This document shows, piece by piece, positions 1 through 8,633 of a stretch of 64,000 bases of DNA. The notes below the pieces were generated by a model. It had not been told where the DNA came from, did no database searches, and worked only from the letters and a program-made list of their open reading frames with translations. The stretch lies in contig NZ_BAYB01000014.1 in assembly GCF_000685035.1 (NCBI RefSeq), positions 124,001 to 188,000 on the forward strand, read 5' to 3'. Every line of letters starts with the position of its first letter. Positions within the stretch are counted from its first letter, which is position 1. Made by a program: the position numbers and the translations under genes. The DNA comes from Paraburkholderia ferrariae NBRC 106233 (GTDB taxonomy: Bacteria > Pseudomonadota > Gammaproteobacteria > Burkholderiales > Burkholderiaceae).

Positions 1-1
1 C

Positions 2-1048
2 CTCAAGATCACGCGCGCCAAGCTGGAAGCGCTGGTCGAAGACCTGATCGAGCGCACCATCGAGCCGTGCCGCGTGGCGATCAAGGACGCGGGCGTGAAG
101 GTGGGCGACATCGACGACGTGATTCTCGTCGGCGGCCAGACGCGTATGCCGAAGGTGCAGGAGAAGGTGAAGGAGTTCTTCGGCAAGGACCCGCGCCGCG
201 ACGTGAACCCGGACGAAGCCGTGGCCGTGGGTGCCGCGATTCAGGGCCAGGTTCTGTCGGGCGACCGCAAGGACGTGCTGCTCCTCGACGTGACGCCGCT
301 CTCGCTCGGTATCGAGACGCTTGGCGGCGTGATGACGAAGATGATCAACAAGAACACCACGATCCCGACCAAGCACGCACAGGTCTACTCGACGGCGGAC
401 GACAACCAGGGCGCCGTGACGATCAAGGTGTTCCAGGGCGAGCGCGAAATGGCGGCCGGCAACAAGCTGCTGGGCGAGTTCAACCTCGAAGGCATTCCGC
501 CCGCACCGCGCGGCACGCCGCAGATCGAAGTGACCTTCGACATCGACGCTAACGGCATTCTGCACGTGGGCGCGAAGGACAAGGCCACCGGCAAGGAAAA
601 CAAGATCACCATCAAGGCGAATTCGGGCCTCTCGGAAGCCGAAATCGAAAAGATGGTGAAGGACGCCGAAGCGAACGCGGAAGAAGATCACCGTCTGCGC
701 GAGCTGGCCGATGCGCGCAACCAGGGCGATGCGCTGGTGCACAGCACGAAGAAGGCCGTGGCCGAGTACGGCGACAAGGTCGACGCCTCCGAAAAGGAGA
801 AGATCGAAGCCGCGCTGAAGGACCTCGAAGAAACGCTGAAGAGCGCGTCGGCCGACAAGGCGACGATCGAGGCGAAGGTCGAGGCGCTGTCGGCCGCGTC
901 GCAGAAGCTCGGCGAAAAGATGTACGCCGACATGCAGGCGCAGCAAGCCGGTGCGGCGGGTGCCGCCGGTGCTTCGGCAGGCGGTGCGGAAAGCGCCCAG
1001 GCCGACGACGTGGTGGACGCCGAGTTCAAGGAAGTCAAGAAGGACTAA
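2..1048 (+). CDS. dnaK: Chaperone protein DnaK (Hsp70), C-terminal part
   Basis: This is the 3' part of the Hsp70 chaperone gene; the start lies before the window. The visible 348 residues cover the end of the ATPase domain, the conserved interdomain linker (VLLLDVTPLSLG, near base 280), the beta-sandwich substrate-binding domain and the helical lid. The protein ends in an Ala/Gly/Gln-rich linker and the classic EFKEVKKD-type tail. DnaK binds exposed hydrophobic peptides in an ATP cycle driven by DnaJ and GrpE in the cytoplasm. dnaJ follows 323 bases downstream on the same strand, the usual arrangement. Identification is essentially certain from sequence alone. Confidence 0.98.
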   Translation, partial: LKITRAKLEALVEDLIERTIEPCRVAIKDAGVKVGDIDDVILVGGQTRMPKVQEKVKEFFGKDPRRDVNPDEAVAVGAAIQGQVLSGDRKDVLLLDVTPLSLGIETLGGVMTKMINKNTTIPTKHAQVYSTADDNQGAVTIKVFQGEREMAAGNKLLGEFNLEGIPPAPRGTPQIEVTFDIDANGILHVGAKDKATGKENKITIKANSGLSEAEIEKMVKDAEANAEEDHRLRELADARNQGDALVHSTKKAVAEYGDKVDASEKEKIEAALKDLEETLKSASADKATIEAKVEALSAASQKLGEKMYADMQAQQAGAAGAAGASAGGAESAQADDVVDAEFKEVKKD

Positions 1049-1371
1049 GTCGTTCGAACCGGGCTTGCGCCGGATGAACCGCAGCGGCGAAGCGGGCCTC
1101 GCAGGAGGCCTGCGCCGCGGCGGGACAGTTCCCCGCAAGACCGGCCGCATCGGTTACGATGCGGGCAGCATTGCTTAACGCCTGGCGAGCCTTCCGGCTC
1201 TCCGGGCACATTTGTTTTATGGAGGCCGTTCCCGACAGGGGCTGTCGAAGACGCTGCAAGCAAGGCGCAGCGGCGTTTCTGGCGGTGCGAGGGGCGGCAT
1301 ACGGGTCGCGAGATCCAGCATTCATGAGGAGCCGGCACGGGCGTCACGTGCGTAGCCGGCGTTGAACCGAT
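1049..1371. other. dnaK-dnaJ intergenic region
   Basis: This 323-base gap holds no convincing gene. Short open frames in it lack homology I recognise and a good ribosome-binding site. A small inverted repeat (GGCCTC, four-base loop, GAGGCC, 1095-1110) lies near its start but has no T-tract, so it is not a typical intrinsic terminator. I see no clear heat-shock promoter, so dnaJ may be read through from dnaK. Confidence 0.5.
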
Positions 1372-2508
1372 ATGGCGAAACGGGATTACTACGAGGTTCT
1401 GGGCGTCGCGAAGAACGCGAGCGACGACGAAATCAAGAAGGCGTATCGCAAGCTCGCGATGAAGTACCACCCCGACCGCAATCCGGACAACAAGGATGCG
1501 GAAGAGCATTTCAAAGAGGTGAAGGAAGCCTATGAAATGCTGTCGGACTCGCAGAAGCGCGCAGCCTACGATCAGTACGGGCATGCGGGCGTCGATCCGA
1601 ACATGGGCGGCGCGGGCGCGCAGGGTTTCGGCGGTTTCGCGGATGCCTTCGGCGATATTTTCGGCGACATCTTCGGCCAGGCGGCCGGCGGTGCCGCGCG
1701 CGGCGGCCGTGCCGGCCCGCAGGTGTATCGCGGCGCGGACCTGCGCTACAGCATGGAAATCACGCTGGAGCAGGCGGCGCACGGCTACGAGACGCAGATT
1801 CGCGTGCCGGGCTGGAGCACCTGTGACATCTGCCACGGCTCGGGCGCTAAGCCCGGCACCAAGCCGGAAAGCTGCCCGACCTGCCACGGTTCGGGTTCGG
1901 TGCGCATGTCGCAGGGCTTTTTCAGCATCCAGCAGACTTGCCCGAAGTGCCACGGCACGGGCTCTTACATCCCCGATCCCTGCACGCACTGCCACGGCGC
2001 GGGCAAGGTGAAGGAGACCAAGACGCTCGAAGTGAAGATTCCGGCGGGCATCGACGACGGCATGCGCATCCGCTCCGCGGGCAACGGCGAGCCGGGCATC
2101 AACGGCGGGCCGTCGGGTGATCTGTACGTCGAGATTCACATCAAGTCGCACCCGGTGTTCGAGCGCGACGGCGACGACCTGCATTGCCAGATGCCGATTC
2201 CGTTCACCACGGCGGCGCTCGGCGGCGAGATCGAGGTGCCCACGCTCGCGGGCCGCGCGACCTTCCCGGTGCCCGAGGGCACGCAGTCGGGCAAGACGTT
2301 CCGCCTGCGCGGCAAGGGCATCAAGGGCCTGCGCTCGAGCATTGCCGGCGATCTGTACGTGCACGTGCAGGTCGAAACGCCGGTCAAGCTCACCGACCAG
2401 CAGCGCGATCTGCTCCAGCAGTTCGAGAAGTCGCTCGTGGAAGGCGGCTCGCGCCACAGCCCGCAGAGCAAAAGCTGGTTCGACCGCGTGAAGAGCTTCT
2501 TCGACTAA
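1372..2508 (+). CDS. dnaJ: Chaperone protein DnaJ (Hsp40)
   Basis: Full-length 378-residue type I DnaJ, the co-chaperone that delivers substrates to DnaK and stimulates its ATPase. Domains in order: J-domain (residues 1-70, with the YHPDRNPD segment containing HPD), a Gly/Phe-rich linker (about 75-110), a zinc-finger region with four CxxCxG-type repeats (CDICHGSG, CPTCHGSG, CPKCHGTG, CTHCHGAG), then the two C-terminal beta-barrel substrate domains and the dimerisation tail. The length matches the family. It sits directly downstream of dnaK and is followed by a strong intrinsic terminator. Confidence 0.98.
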   Translation: MAKRDYYEVLGVAKNASDDEIKKAYRKLAMKYHPDRNPDNKDAEEHFKEVKEAYEMLSDSQKRAAYDQYGHAGVDPNMGGAGAQGFGGFADAFGDIFGDIFGQAAGGAARGGRAGPQVYRGADLRYSMEITLEQAAHGYETQIRVPGWSTCDICHGSGAKPGTKPESCPTCHGSGSVRMSQGFFSIQQTCPKCHGTGSYIPDPCTHCHGAGKVKETKTLEVKIPAGIDDGMRIRSAGNGEPGINGGPSGDLYVEIHIKSHPVFERDGDDLHCQMPIPFTTAALGGEIEVPTLAGRATFPVPEGTQSGKTFRLRGKGIKGLRSSIAGDLYVHVQVETPVKLTDQQRDLLQQFEKSLVEGGSRHSPQSKSWFDRVKSFFD

Positions 2509-2520
2509 AGCGGTGCGATG

Positions 2521-2553
2521 CCGGCGGCGCATCTTCGGAGCGCCGCCGGTTTT
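2521..2553 (+). terminator. Intrinsic terminator after dnaJ
   Basis: A perfect 10-bp stem (CCGGCGGCGC at 2521-2530, GCGCCGCCGG at 2540-2549) with a 9-base loop is followed by TTTT. It lies 13 bases past the dnaJ stop and should end the dnaK-dnaJ transcript before pabBC. Confidence 0.85.
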
Positions 2554-2597
2554 GCATCAAGTGGCATCAGGCAGCATCGGGTAGCACCAGGTAGCTT

Positions 2598-4499
2598 ATG
2601 GCAGTCAATGACGGCGGCGCGGTGTTCGCGCTGCTCGACGACGGCGATGCGACGGCCGCGCGCCGCACCAGTCGCCTCTACATGGGGTTCGTGCGCGAGC
2701 GCGCGTGCAGCCGGCCGCAGGATCTGGACGCGCTGTGCCGCGAAGTCGATGACGACCTGCGCGCGGGACTGCATGCCGTGGTCCTGGGCGATTACGCCTT
2801 CGGGCGCGATCTGCAGTTCGCGAAGCAGCTCGCGCGCGCCGCCGATACTTTGGGAACGCAGCCCGGCGAAGCCGCGCTGCGTTTTTTATTGTTCGAGCGC
2901 TGCGAGCGCCTTTCGCGCGATGAAGCCGATGCCTGGCTCGCCGTGCGCGAGGGCGCCGGGGCGCCAGCGCCGGCCGGCATCGCGGGCGTCGTGCCCGGCG
3001 TGGACCGCGCGCAGTTCGAGCGCGCCATCGAGGCCGTGCACGCTGCGCTGCGCGCGGGCGAGTCCTATCAGATCAACTACACCTACCGGCTGCAGTTCGA
3101 GGCGTTCGGCGCGCCGCTTGCGCTCTACCGGCGGCTGCGCGAGCGGCAGCGCGTGCCGTTCGGCGCGCTGATCGCCTTGCCGGGCGACCGCTGGGTGCTT
3201 TCGTGCTCGCCCGAACTCTTCGTCGAGAAGCGCGGCGAAACCCTGCGCGCGCGGCCCATGAAGGGCACCGCCGCACGTTCGGCCGACCCGGCCGCCGACC
3301 GCGCCGCCGAGCAGTTCCTTGCCAACGATCCGAAAAATCGCGCCGAAAACGTGATGATCGTCGATCTGCTGCGCAACGACCTCTCGCGCATCGCGCAAAC
3401 GGGTTCGGTGCGCGTGCCGGCGCTCTTCAGCGTGGAGTCCTACGCCTCGGTGTGGCAGATGACCTCGACCGTGGAGGCGAAGGTGCGCGAGCGCACCTCG
3501 TTCGCCGAGGTCATGCGCGCGCTCTTTCCGTGCGGCTCGATCACGGGCGCGCCGAAGCACCGTACGATGGAACTGATCGATGCGATCGAGCACGGCCCGC
3601 GCGGGCTCTACACGGGGACCATCGGCTGGCTGGATGCCCCGGATGCCTCGCACGTCCCGGATGCCGATGGCGCCTGCGGCGACTTCTGCCTTTCGGTGGT
3701 GATCCGCACGCTGTCGCTCGACGCCCCCGGCGCCCCGGGCGCGGCGCGGCGCGGCGAGATGGGTGTGGGCGGCGGCATCGTGCTCGACAGCGTCGCTGCC
3801 GACGAATACGAGGAGACACGTTTGAAGGCCCGCTTCCTGACCGGGGCCGGCCCCGGCCTTGAACTCTTCGAGACGATGTATGCCACGCGCGATCAGGGCG
3901 TGCGCCACGTGGAGCGGCATCTTGCGCGCCTTGCCGCCGGCGCCGCATGGCTTGGCTTCGCCTGCGACGCGAACGCCGTGCGCGCGCGCCTCGCTGCGGC
4001 CTGCGCGGCATTTCCCGGGGGCGTGGCTCATCGCGTGCGCGTGGCGCTCGGCAAAGACGGCAACGTACAGTTGAGCAGCGCGCCGCTCGCGCCGCTGCCC
4101 GAAGGGCCGGCAGGCGTGATGCTCGCGCCCGATCGCGGTTTCGCGCCGGTGGCTTCCGCCGACGCTCTGCTGCTGCGCAAGACCACGCGCCGCGCCGAAT
4201 TCGACCGTGCCTGGCGCGAGGCCGAAGCCGCAGGCGCCTTCGACATGCTGTTTTTCAACGAGCGCGGCGAACTGACCGAAGGCGGCCGCTCGAACGTGTT
4301 CGTGAAGCGCGAGGGGAAGTGGTGGACGCCGCCGCTTTCGTCAGGCGTGTTGCCGGGCGTGATGCGCGGCGTGATGCTGGACGATGAAACCTTCGGCGCC
4401 GAAGAGCGCGTGCTCACGCGCGAGGACGTGTTGCGCGCGCAAGCGCTGCTGCTCACCAATGCGCTACGCGGGGCCGTGCCGGCGCGGCTCGTCGTCTAA
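2598..4499 (+). CDS. pabBC: Bifunctional aminodeoxychorismate synthase component I / aminodeoxychorismate lyase
   Basis: A 633-residue fusion making p-aminobenzoate for folate. The N-terminal two thirds is a chorismate-binding PabB domain: KGTAAR (Lys in the active site), NDPKNRAENVMIVDLLRND and PCGSITGAPK motifs are intact. From about residue 420 a fold-type IV PLP-dependent lyase (PabC) begins (LFETMYATRDQG), ending with the RSNVFV and SGVLPGVMR cofactor-binding motifs. PabB aminates chorismate with ammonia from a separate PabA, which is not in this window. PabC then releases pyruvate to give p-aminobenzoate. Such fusions are common in Burkholderiaceae. Folate synthesis also involves folK in the opposing gene run. 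It converges with panB across a shared terminator. Confidence 0.95.
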   Translation: MAVNDGGAVFALLDDGDATAARRTSRLYMGFVRERACSRPQDLDALCREVDDDLRAGLHAVVLGDYAFGRDLQFAKQLARAADTLGTQPGEAALRFLLFERCERLSRDEADAWLAVREGAGAPAPAGIAGVVPGVDRAQFERAIEAVHAALRAGESYQINYTYRLQFEAFGAPLALYRRLRERQRVPFGALIALPGDRWVLSCSPELFVEKRGETLRARPMKGTAARSADPAADRAAEQFLANDPKNRAENVMIVDLLRNDLSRIAQTGSVRVPALFSVESYASVWQMTSTVEAKVRERTSFAEVMRALFPCGSITGAPKHRTMELIDAIEHGPRGLYTGTIGWLDAPDASHVPDADGACGDFCLSVVIRTLSLDAPGAPGAARRGEMGVGGGIVLDSVAADEYEETRLKARFLTGAGPGLELFETMYATRDQGVRHVERHLARLAAGAAWLGFACDANAVRARLAAACAAFPGGVAHRVRVALGKDGNVQLSSAPLAPLPEGPAGVMLAPDRGFAPVASADALLLRKTTRRAEFDRAWREAEAAGAFDMLFFNERGELTEGGRSNVFVKREGKWWTPPLSSGVLPGVMRGVMLDDETFGAEERVLTREDVLRAQALLLTNALRGAVPARLVV

Positions 4500-4544
4500 G
4501 GCGCGATGCCCGGCGGCAGGCCGGCAGCAGCAAAGGAAAGGAAG

Positions 4545-4579
4545 AAAGGGAGCGGTGCCGCAAGCGCCGCTCCCTTTTT
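4545..4579. terminator. Bidirectional terminator between pabBC and panB
   Basis: An 11-bp stem (AAAGGGAGCGG at 4545-4555 with CCGCTCCCTTT at 4567-4577) is followed by T residues on the plus strand and preceded by an A-rich stretch that gives U-rich RNA on the minus strand. It lies between convergent genes and can serve both. Confidence 0.8.
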
Positions 4580-4588
4580 CGCGCGCGC

Positions 4589-5407
4589 TTACTGGAACGC
4601 GTGCTCGGGCGCCGGGAACGAGCCGTCCTTCACGGCCTTCACATACGCGGCCACGGCGGCCTCGATGCTCGGCTGGCCCGCCATGAAATCCTTCACGAAC
4701 CTGGGCCGCTTGCCCGGATAGATGCCGAGCATGTCGTGCAGCACCAGCACCTGGCCCGAACACTCGACGCCCGCGCCGATGCCGATGGTCGGAATATGCA
4801 ACTGCTGCGTGACCTGCGTGCCGAGCGCCGAAGGCACCGCCTCGATCACCACGAGCTGCGCGCCGGCTTCTTCGATAGCCCGGGCGTCGCGCAGCATCTG
4901 CGCCGCGCCGCTTTCGGTCTTGCCCTGCACCTTGAAGCCGCCGAACGCATGCACGGATTGCGGCGTGAGGCCGATATGCGCGCACACCGGCACCGCGCGC
5001 TCCACCAGCATCTTCACCGTGGGCGCGAGCCATTCGCCGCCCTCGATCTTCACCATCTGCGCGCCCGCGCGCATGAGCTTCACCGAGCTTGCGAACGCGT
5101 CTTCGGGCGTGCCGAAGGTGCCGAACGGCAGGTCGGCCACGATCAGCGCCGAGGGCTGCGTGCGTGCGACGCAGGCCGTGTGGTAGGCGATCTCGTCGAG
5201 CGAGACGGGCAGCGTGGTCGTGTGGCCTTGCAGCACGTTGCCGAGCGAATCGCCGATCAGCAGCACGTCCACGCCCGCGCGGTCGCACAGCGCCGCGAAG
5301 CTCGCGTCGTAGCACGTGAGCATCGCAATCTTTTCGCCGGCGTCGCGCATCGCCTGGAGCCTGGGCACGGTCACGGCGCTGCGGCTCGCTTCCTGCAGAT
5401 AAGTCAT
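4589..5407 (-). CDS. panB: 3-methyl-2-oxobutanoate hydroxymethyltransferase
   Basis: 272 residues, the usual length for PanB. It transfers a hydroxymethyl group from 5,10-methylenetetrahydrofolate to alpha-ketoisovalerate, giving ketopantoate, the first committed step of pantothenate/CoA synthesis. The Mg2+-binding region (LLIGDSLGNVLQGH), the DLPFGTFG loop and the late ECSGQVLVLHDMLG segment are all present. It is the last gene of the minus-strand run that includes folK, so a folate-producing gene and a folate-using enzyme are probably co-transcribed. The start ATG lies 48 bases after the stop of the deoxynucleoside kinase gene. Confidence 0.97.
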   Translation of the reverse strand: MTYLQEASRSAVTVPRLQAMRDAGEKIAMLTCYDASFAALCDRAGVDVLLIGDSLGNVLQGHTTTLPVSLDEIAYHTACVARTQPSALIVADLPFGTFGTPEDAFASSVKLMRAGAQMVKIEGGEWLAPTVKMLVERAVPVCAHIGLTPQSVHAFGGFKVQGKTESGAAQMLRDARAIEEAGAQLVVIEAVPSALGTQVTQQLHIPTIGIGAGVECSGQVLVLHDMLGIYPGKRPRFVKDFMAGQPSIEAAVAAYVKAVKDGSFPAPEHAFQ

Positions 5408-5455
5408 GGGGAAATCCGTAGGGAAAGGGAAACGGGGAGAGGCGCGGCCGCGCGT

Positions 5456-6136
5456 CTAGCGCGGCGTGCCCTTGACGAACGACTCCTTGCGCCCGCGCAT
5501 CGTCTCGATCCGCTCGGCGATCAGCGCAAGGTCCGCGTCGGAATCGAGCGGGTTCAGATGTTCGGCGCCGACGGTCAGGACCGGCGCGTGGTCGTAATGA
5601 TAGAAAAATTCGTTGTAGCTGTCGCAGAGGGCTCGCAGGAACGCGTCCGAAATGGGTAGCTCGGCCGGATTCGCGCGCTTCTGGATGCGCGCGTAGAGCG
5701 CTTCGGGGCTCGCCTGCAGATAGACCACGAGATCGGGGCGCGGCGCGTTCGCCGCGAGCCGGGCGGCGAGGGTCCGGTAGAGCGGCAACTCGTCGGCGGC
5801 GAGCGTGAGGCGGGCGAACAGGTCGTCGCGCTCGGCGAGGAAGTTCGTGACGAGCGGCTTGCCCGCGGCCCGCAGTGCCGCGACGTCGTGCGAGAGCCGT
5901 TCGCGCTGCAGCGCAAAATGGAGCTGCGCGGCGAGGCCGTGGCGTGACGGGTCGCGATAGAAACGCTCGAGAAACGGGTTGTCCGCGTTCGATTCGAACA
6001 GCGTCTGCATGGCCCAGCGGTCGGCGAGGCGGGTGGCGAGCGCGGTCTTGCCGGCGCCGATCGGCCCTTCGATGGCGATGTGCGCGAGCGGCGGACGCGC
6101 TGCGCGAGTGACCGGGGCGAGCGGCGGCGTGCTCAT
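5456..6136 (-). CDS. Deoxynucleoside kinase (dNK/Dgk family)
   Basis: A 226-residue P-loop kinase of the deoxyguanosine/deoxyadenosine kinase type, phosphorylating salvaged deoxynucleosides in the cytoplasm. A Walker A loop (EGPIGAGKT) lies near residues 23-31, an ERD motif (FLAERDDLF) resembles the family DRS/ERS substrate motif, and a lid region rich in Arg follows (ARIQKRANP). The frame stays open 46 codons further upstream, but the ATG at 6136 begins the family-like sequence, so I chose it. It sits between folK and panB, as in related Burkholderiaceae. Substrate preference cannot be read from the sequence. Confidence 0.88.
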   Translation of the reverse strand: MSTPPLAPVTRAARPPLAHIAIEGPIGAGKTALATRLADRWAMQTLFESNADNPFLERFYRDPSRHGLAAQLHFALQRERLSHDVAALRAAGKPLVTNFLAERDDLFARLTLAADELPLYRTLAARLAANAPRPDLVVYLQASPEALYARIQKRANPAELPISDAFLRALCDSYNEFFYHYDHAPVLTVGAEHLNPLDSDADLALIAERIETMRGRKESFVKGTPR

Positions 6137-6194
6137 GGGCGGATTGACGGGCTGGGCGGCGTGAGCATAGTGACCATTCTGATCGTCGCGCGTA

Positions 6195-6821
6195 TTACCG
6201 GCAAGTCCGGCCCGGCGCCGGGTCAGGCGGCATCCCCGGCTCGCCGGCTGACCCGGCGCCGGCGTTGTTGGCAATGTTGTTGCCGTTGTCCGCGGCAGCA
6301 GCAGGGGCGGCAGCGACAGGCGCCGAGCCCATGCACTGGCACATCGGCTTGACCTTCTCGATGCGCTGATCGGCGACGGCGGCGAGAAAGGCGCTCGCCG
6401 GTCCGCGGCCCGGAATCTCGAGATCCGCGTCGATCTCCACGGCGGGCACCAGCACGAACGCGCGGCCGGTCATGCGCGGATGCGGCACGCTCAGGTCGGG
6501 TTCGTCGATCACGGCATCGCCGTAAAGCAGGATGTCGATGTCGAGCGTGCGCGGGGCGTTGCGAAAGGGACGCTCCCGGCCGAAGTGATGCTCGACGCGC
6601 TGGCACAGCGCCAGCAGTTCGTGCGCCGAAAGGCGCGTTTCGAGCTTCACGACGCAGTTCAAATAGTCGTCGCCGCCCGCGTCGACGGGCGCGGTGCGGT
6701 AGAGACTCGACTTCGCGAGCACGGTGAGGGTGTGCTGTTGTGCGAGGCACACCACTGCGTCTTTGAGGGTCTGGCGCGCATCCCCCAGATTCGCACCGAT
6801 TCCCAGCCAGGCAACCGTCAT
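6195..6821 (-). CDS. folK: 2-amino-4-hydroxy-6-hydroxymethyldihydropteridine pyrophosphokinase
   Basis: FolK transfers pyrophosphate from ATP to hydroxymethyl-dihydropterin before condensation with p-aminobenzoate. The N-terminus (AWLGIGANLGD), the FGRERPFRNAPRTLDIDILLYG signature with the paired catalytic Asp residues, and the VPHPRMTGRAFVLVP loop are intact. The start at 6821 has a good ribosome site (AGGAAG, 8 bases upstream); an upstream in-frame ATG at 6860 lacks one. At 208 residues it is longer than the usual 160: the last 45-50 residues are a low-complexity Ala/Gly/Asn/Pro tail of unknown role. Confidence 0.95.
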   Translation of the reverse strand: MTVAWLGIGANLGDARQTLKDAVVCLAQQHTLTVLAKSSLYRTAPVDAGGDDYLNCVVKLETRLSAHELLALCQRVEHHFGRERPFRNAPRTLDIDILLYGDAVIDEPDLSVPHPRMTGRAFVLVPAVEIDADLEIPGRGPASAFLAAVADQRIEKVKPMCQCMGSAPVAAAPAAAADNGNNIANNAGAGSAGEPGMPPDPAPGRTCR

Positions 6822-6938
6822 GGCTTCACTTCCTGCGACTGTCGTTTCCGGTTCGTTCACTACGTCACGCCTCGCGCAGCCGGGCGGCCATGCCCGGCCG
6901 CCTGCCGTCTGGCCAGGCGGCGGGCCGGCACCGCACCG

Positions 6939-8633
6939 TCAATCCTCGTCGGGGCCGCCTTCGTCGGCCTGCGCCGGCGTGCCTGCACCCTCGCCCTCGG
7001 ACGGCTTGCGGTTCTTCGCTCCGCCGCGGCGGCGGCGCTTGCGCGGTGCACGCTCCCTGCCGCCTTCGGAGAGGAGCGCTTCGCGCGCGGCGCCGTCGCC
7101 GTCGATGAAATCCGTCCACCACTGGCCCACCGCGGTATCGAGCTCGCCCGATTCGCAGCGCAGCAGGAGGAAATCATACCCCGCTCTGAAACGCGGGTGT
7201 TCCAGCAGCTTGATCGCGCCGCGGCCGCGCTTTTCGAGGCGCTGCTGCAGGCCCCAGATCTCGCGCATGTCCGACGAGTAGCGGCGATGGATCGCCAGCT
7301 TTTCGGTTTGCGCGTCGATCACGTCGTCCATGGCGCGGTGCAGCGCCGGCACGGGGTATTCGCCCGCGGCCGTGTACTGCTGCCAGCGCTGCTGCACGTC
7401 GTGCCAGAGGAGCGTGGCGAACAGGAAGCCCGGCGAGACCGGCTTGCCCGCGTGCACGCGCGCGTCGGTGCTGGAGAGCGCGAGCGAGATGAAGCGCTCG
7501 CCCTGGGGCTGTTCGAGGATCACGTCGAGCAGCGGCAGGAGGCCGTGATGCAGCCCTTCCTTGCGCAGCCACTTGAGGCATGCGAGCGCGTGGCCGCTCA
7601 GCAGGAGCTTGAGCATCTCGTCGAACAGACGCGCGGCCGGCACGTTGTTGACGAGGTCGGCGAGCTCCTGGATCGGCTCGCGCGTGCGCTCTTCGATCTC
7701 GAAGCCAAGCTTCGCCGCGAAGCGCACCACGCGCAGCATGCGCACCGGATCTTCGCGGTAGCGCGTGGCCGGGTCGCCGATCATGCGCAACAGGCGCGCG
7801 CGCATGTCGGCCATCCCGTTGTGATAGTCGAGCACCGTCTGCGTGGCCGGGTCGTAGTACATCGCGTTGATCGTGAAGTCGCGGCGCGTGGCGTCTTCGT
7901 GCTGCTCGCCCCACACGTTGTCGCGCAGCACGCGGCCGCTCGCGTCGACCGCATGGGTCTTGCGGTCGAGCTCCTCGCGGCGCATGCGCCGGCCGCCCGA
8001 AGCCGGGGCGGCGGAGGCGGCCGGGGCAGCAGAGGTGGCAGGAGCGGCAGGGGCAGCGCTCGCCTCCGTGGCCGGCGGCGGATCCACCAGCGCACGGAAG
8101 GTCGAGACTTCGATGATTTCCTGGCCGAACTGCACGTGCACGATCTGAAAGCGCCGGCCGATGATGCGCGCGCGGCGGAACAGCTTCTGCACCTCGTCGG
8201 GCGTGGCGTCAGTGGCCACGTCGAAGTCCTTCGGCGCAATGCCGAGCAGCAGGTCGCGCACCGCGCCGCCCACGATGAACGCGCGGAAGCCGGCCTGCTG
8301 CAGGCCTTCGGTCACGCGGACCGCGTTCTTCGAGATGAGCGACGGGTTGATGCCATGGACGTCGGCGGAGAGGATGACGGGCGCTGTCGGCTCGGCGTTT
8401 TTGGCGCTGCCGCCTTTGCCGCTTTTGCCTTTGGCCGGCGCGCGGGATTTCGGCCCGCGGATCGTCGTGTCGTCGCCGGCGGCTTCGGGCTTGCGCCCGT
8501 TCTGGGCGGCGGCGCGGGTCGCGCGGGCGGGGGCGGCTGCCGCGGCCTCGGCGCCCGCAGGCGGCGTGTCGCCGGTGGCCGCTTCGGAGGCGCTGTCCTG
8601 GCCGAACAGCTTGCGAATGAATTTCTTGATCAC
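6939..8633 (-). CDS. pcnB: Poly(A) polymerase I
   Basis: Adds 3' poly(A) tails to RNA, promoting decay. Starting from a GTG at 8633, the 564-residue protein has a long, basic, Ala-rich leader (about 90 residues), then the nucleotidyltransferase core: GGAVRDLLLG near residue 122, the catalytic DFDVATDA at about 136-143, and the RRDFTINAMYYD segment of class II nucleotidyltransferases, followed by the RNA-binding domain (RYREDPVRMLRVVRF). It ends with an Arg/Lys-rich tail (RKRRRRGG). The GTG overlaps the TGA of the upstream HAD gene as GTGA, indicating translational coupling. The RRDF form fits a poly(A) polymerase better than a CCA-adding enzyme, though the two are close relatives. Confidence 0.93.
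   Translation of the reverse strand: MIKKFIRKLFGQDSASEAATGDTPPAGAEAAAAAPARATRAAAQNGRKPEAAGDDTTIRGPKSRAPAKGKSGKGGSAKNAEPTAPVILSADVHGINPSLISKNAVRVTEGLQQAGFRAFIVGGAVRDLLLGIAPKDFDVATDATPDEVQKLFRRARIIGRRFQIVHVQFGQEIIEVSTFRALVDPPPATEASAAPAAPATSAAPAASAAPASGGRRMRREELDRKTHAVDASGRVLRDNVWGEQHEDATRRDFTINAMYYDPATQTVLDYHNGMADMRARLLRMIGDPATRYREDPVRMLRVVRFAAKLGFEIEERTREPIQELADLVNNVPAARLFDEMLKLLLSGHALACLKWLRKEGLHHGLLPLLDVILEQPQGERFISLALSSTDARVHAGKPVSPGFLFATLLWHDVQQRWQQYTAAGEYPVPALHRAMDDVIDAQTEKLAIHRRYSSDMREIWGLQQRLEKRGRGAIKLLEHPRFRAGYDFLLLRCESGELDTAVGQWWTDFIDGDGAAREALLSEGGRERAPRKRRRRGGAKNRKPSEGEGAGTPAQADEGGPDED

Noticed and set aside
1045..2532. Long minus-strand open frame opposite dnaJ
   Set aside because: Arg/Ala/His-rich low-complexity translation expected from the complement of a GC-rich gene; dnaJ is certain on the plus strand.
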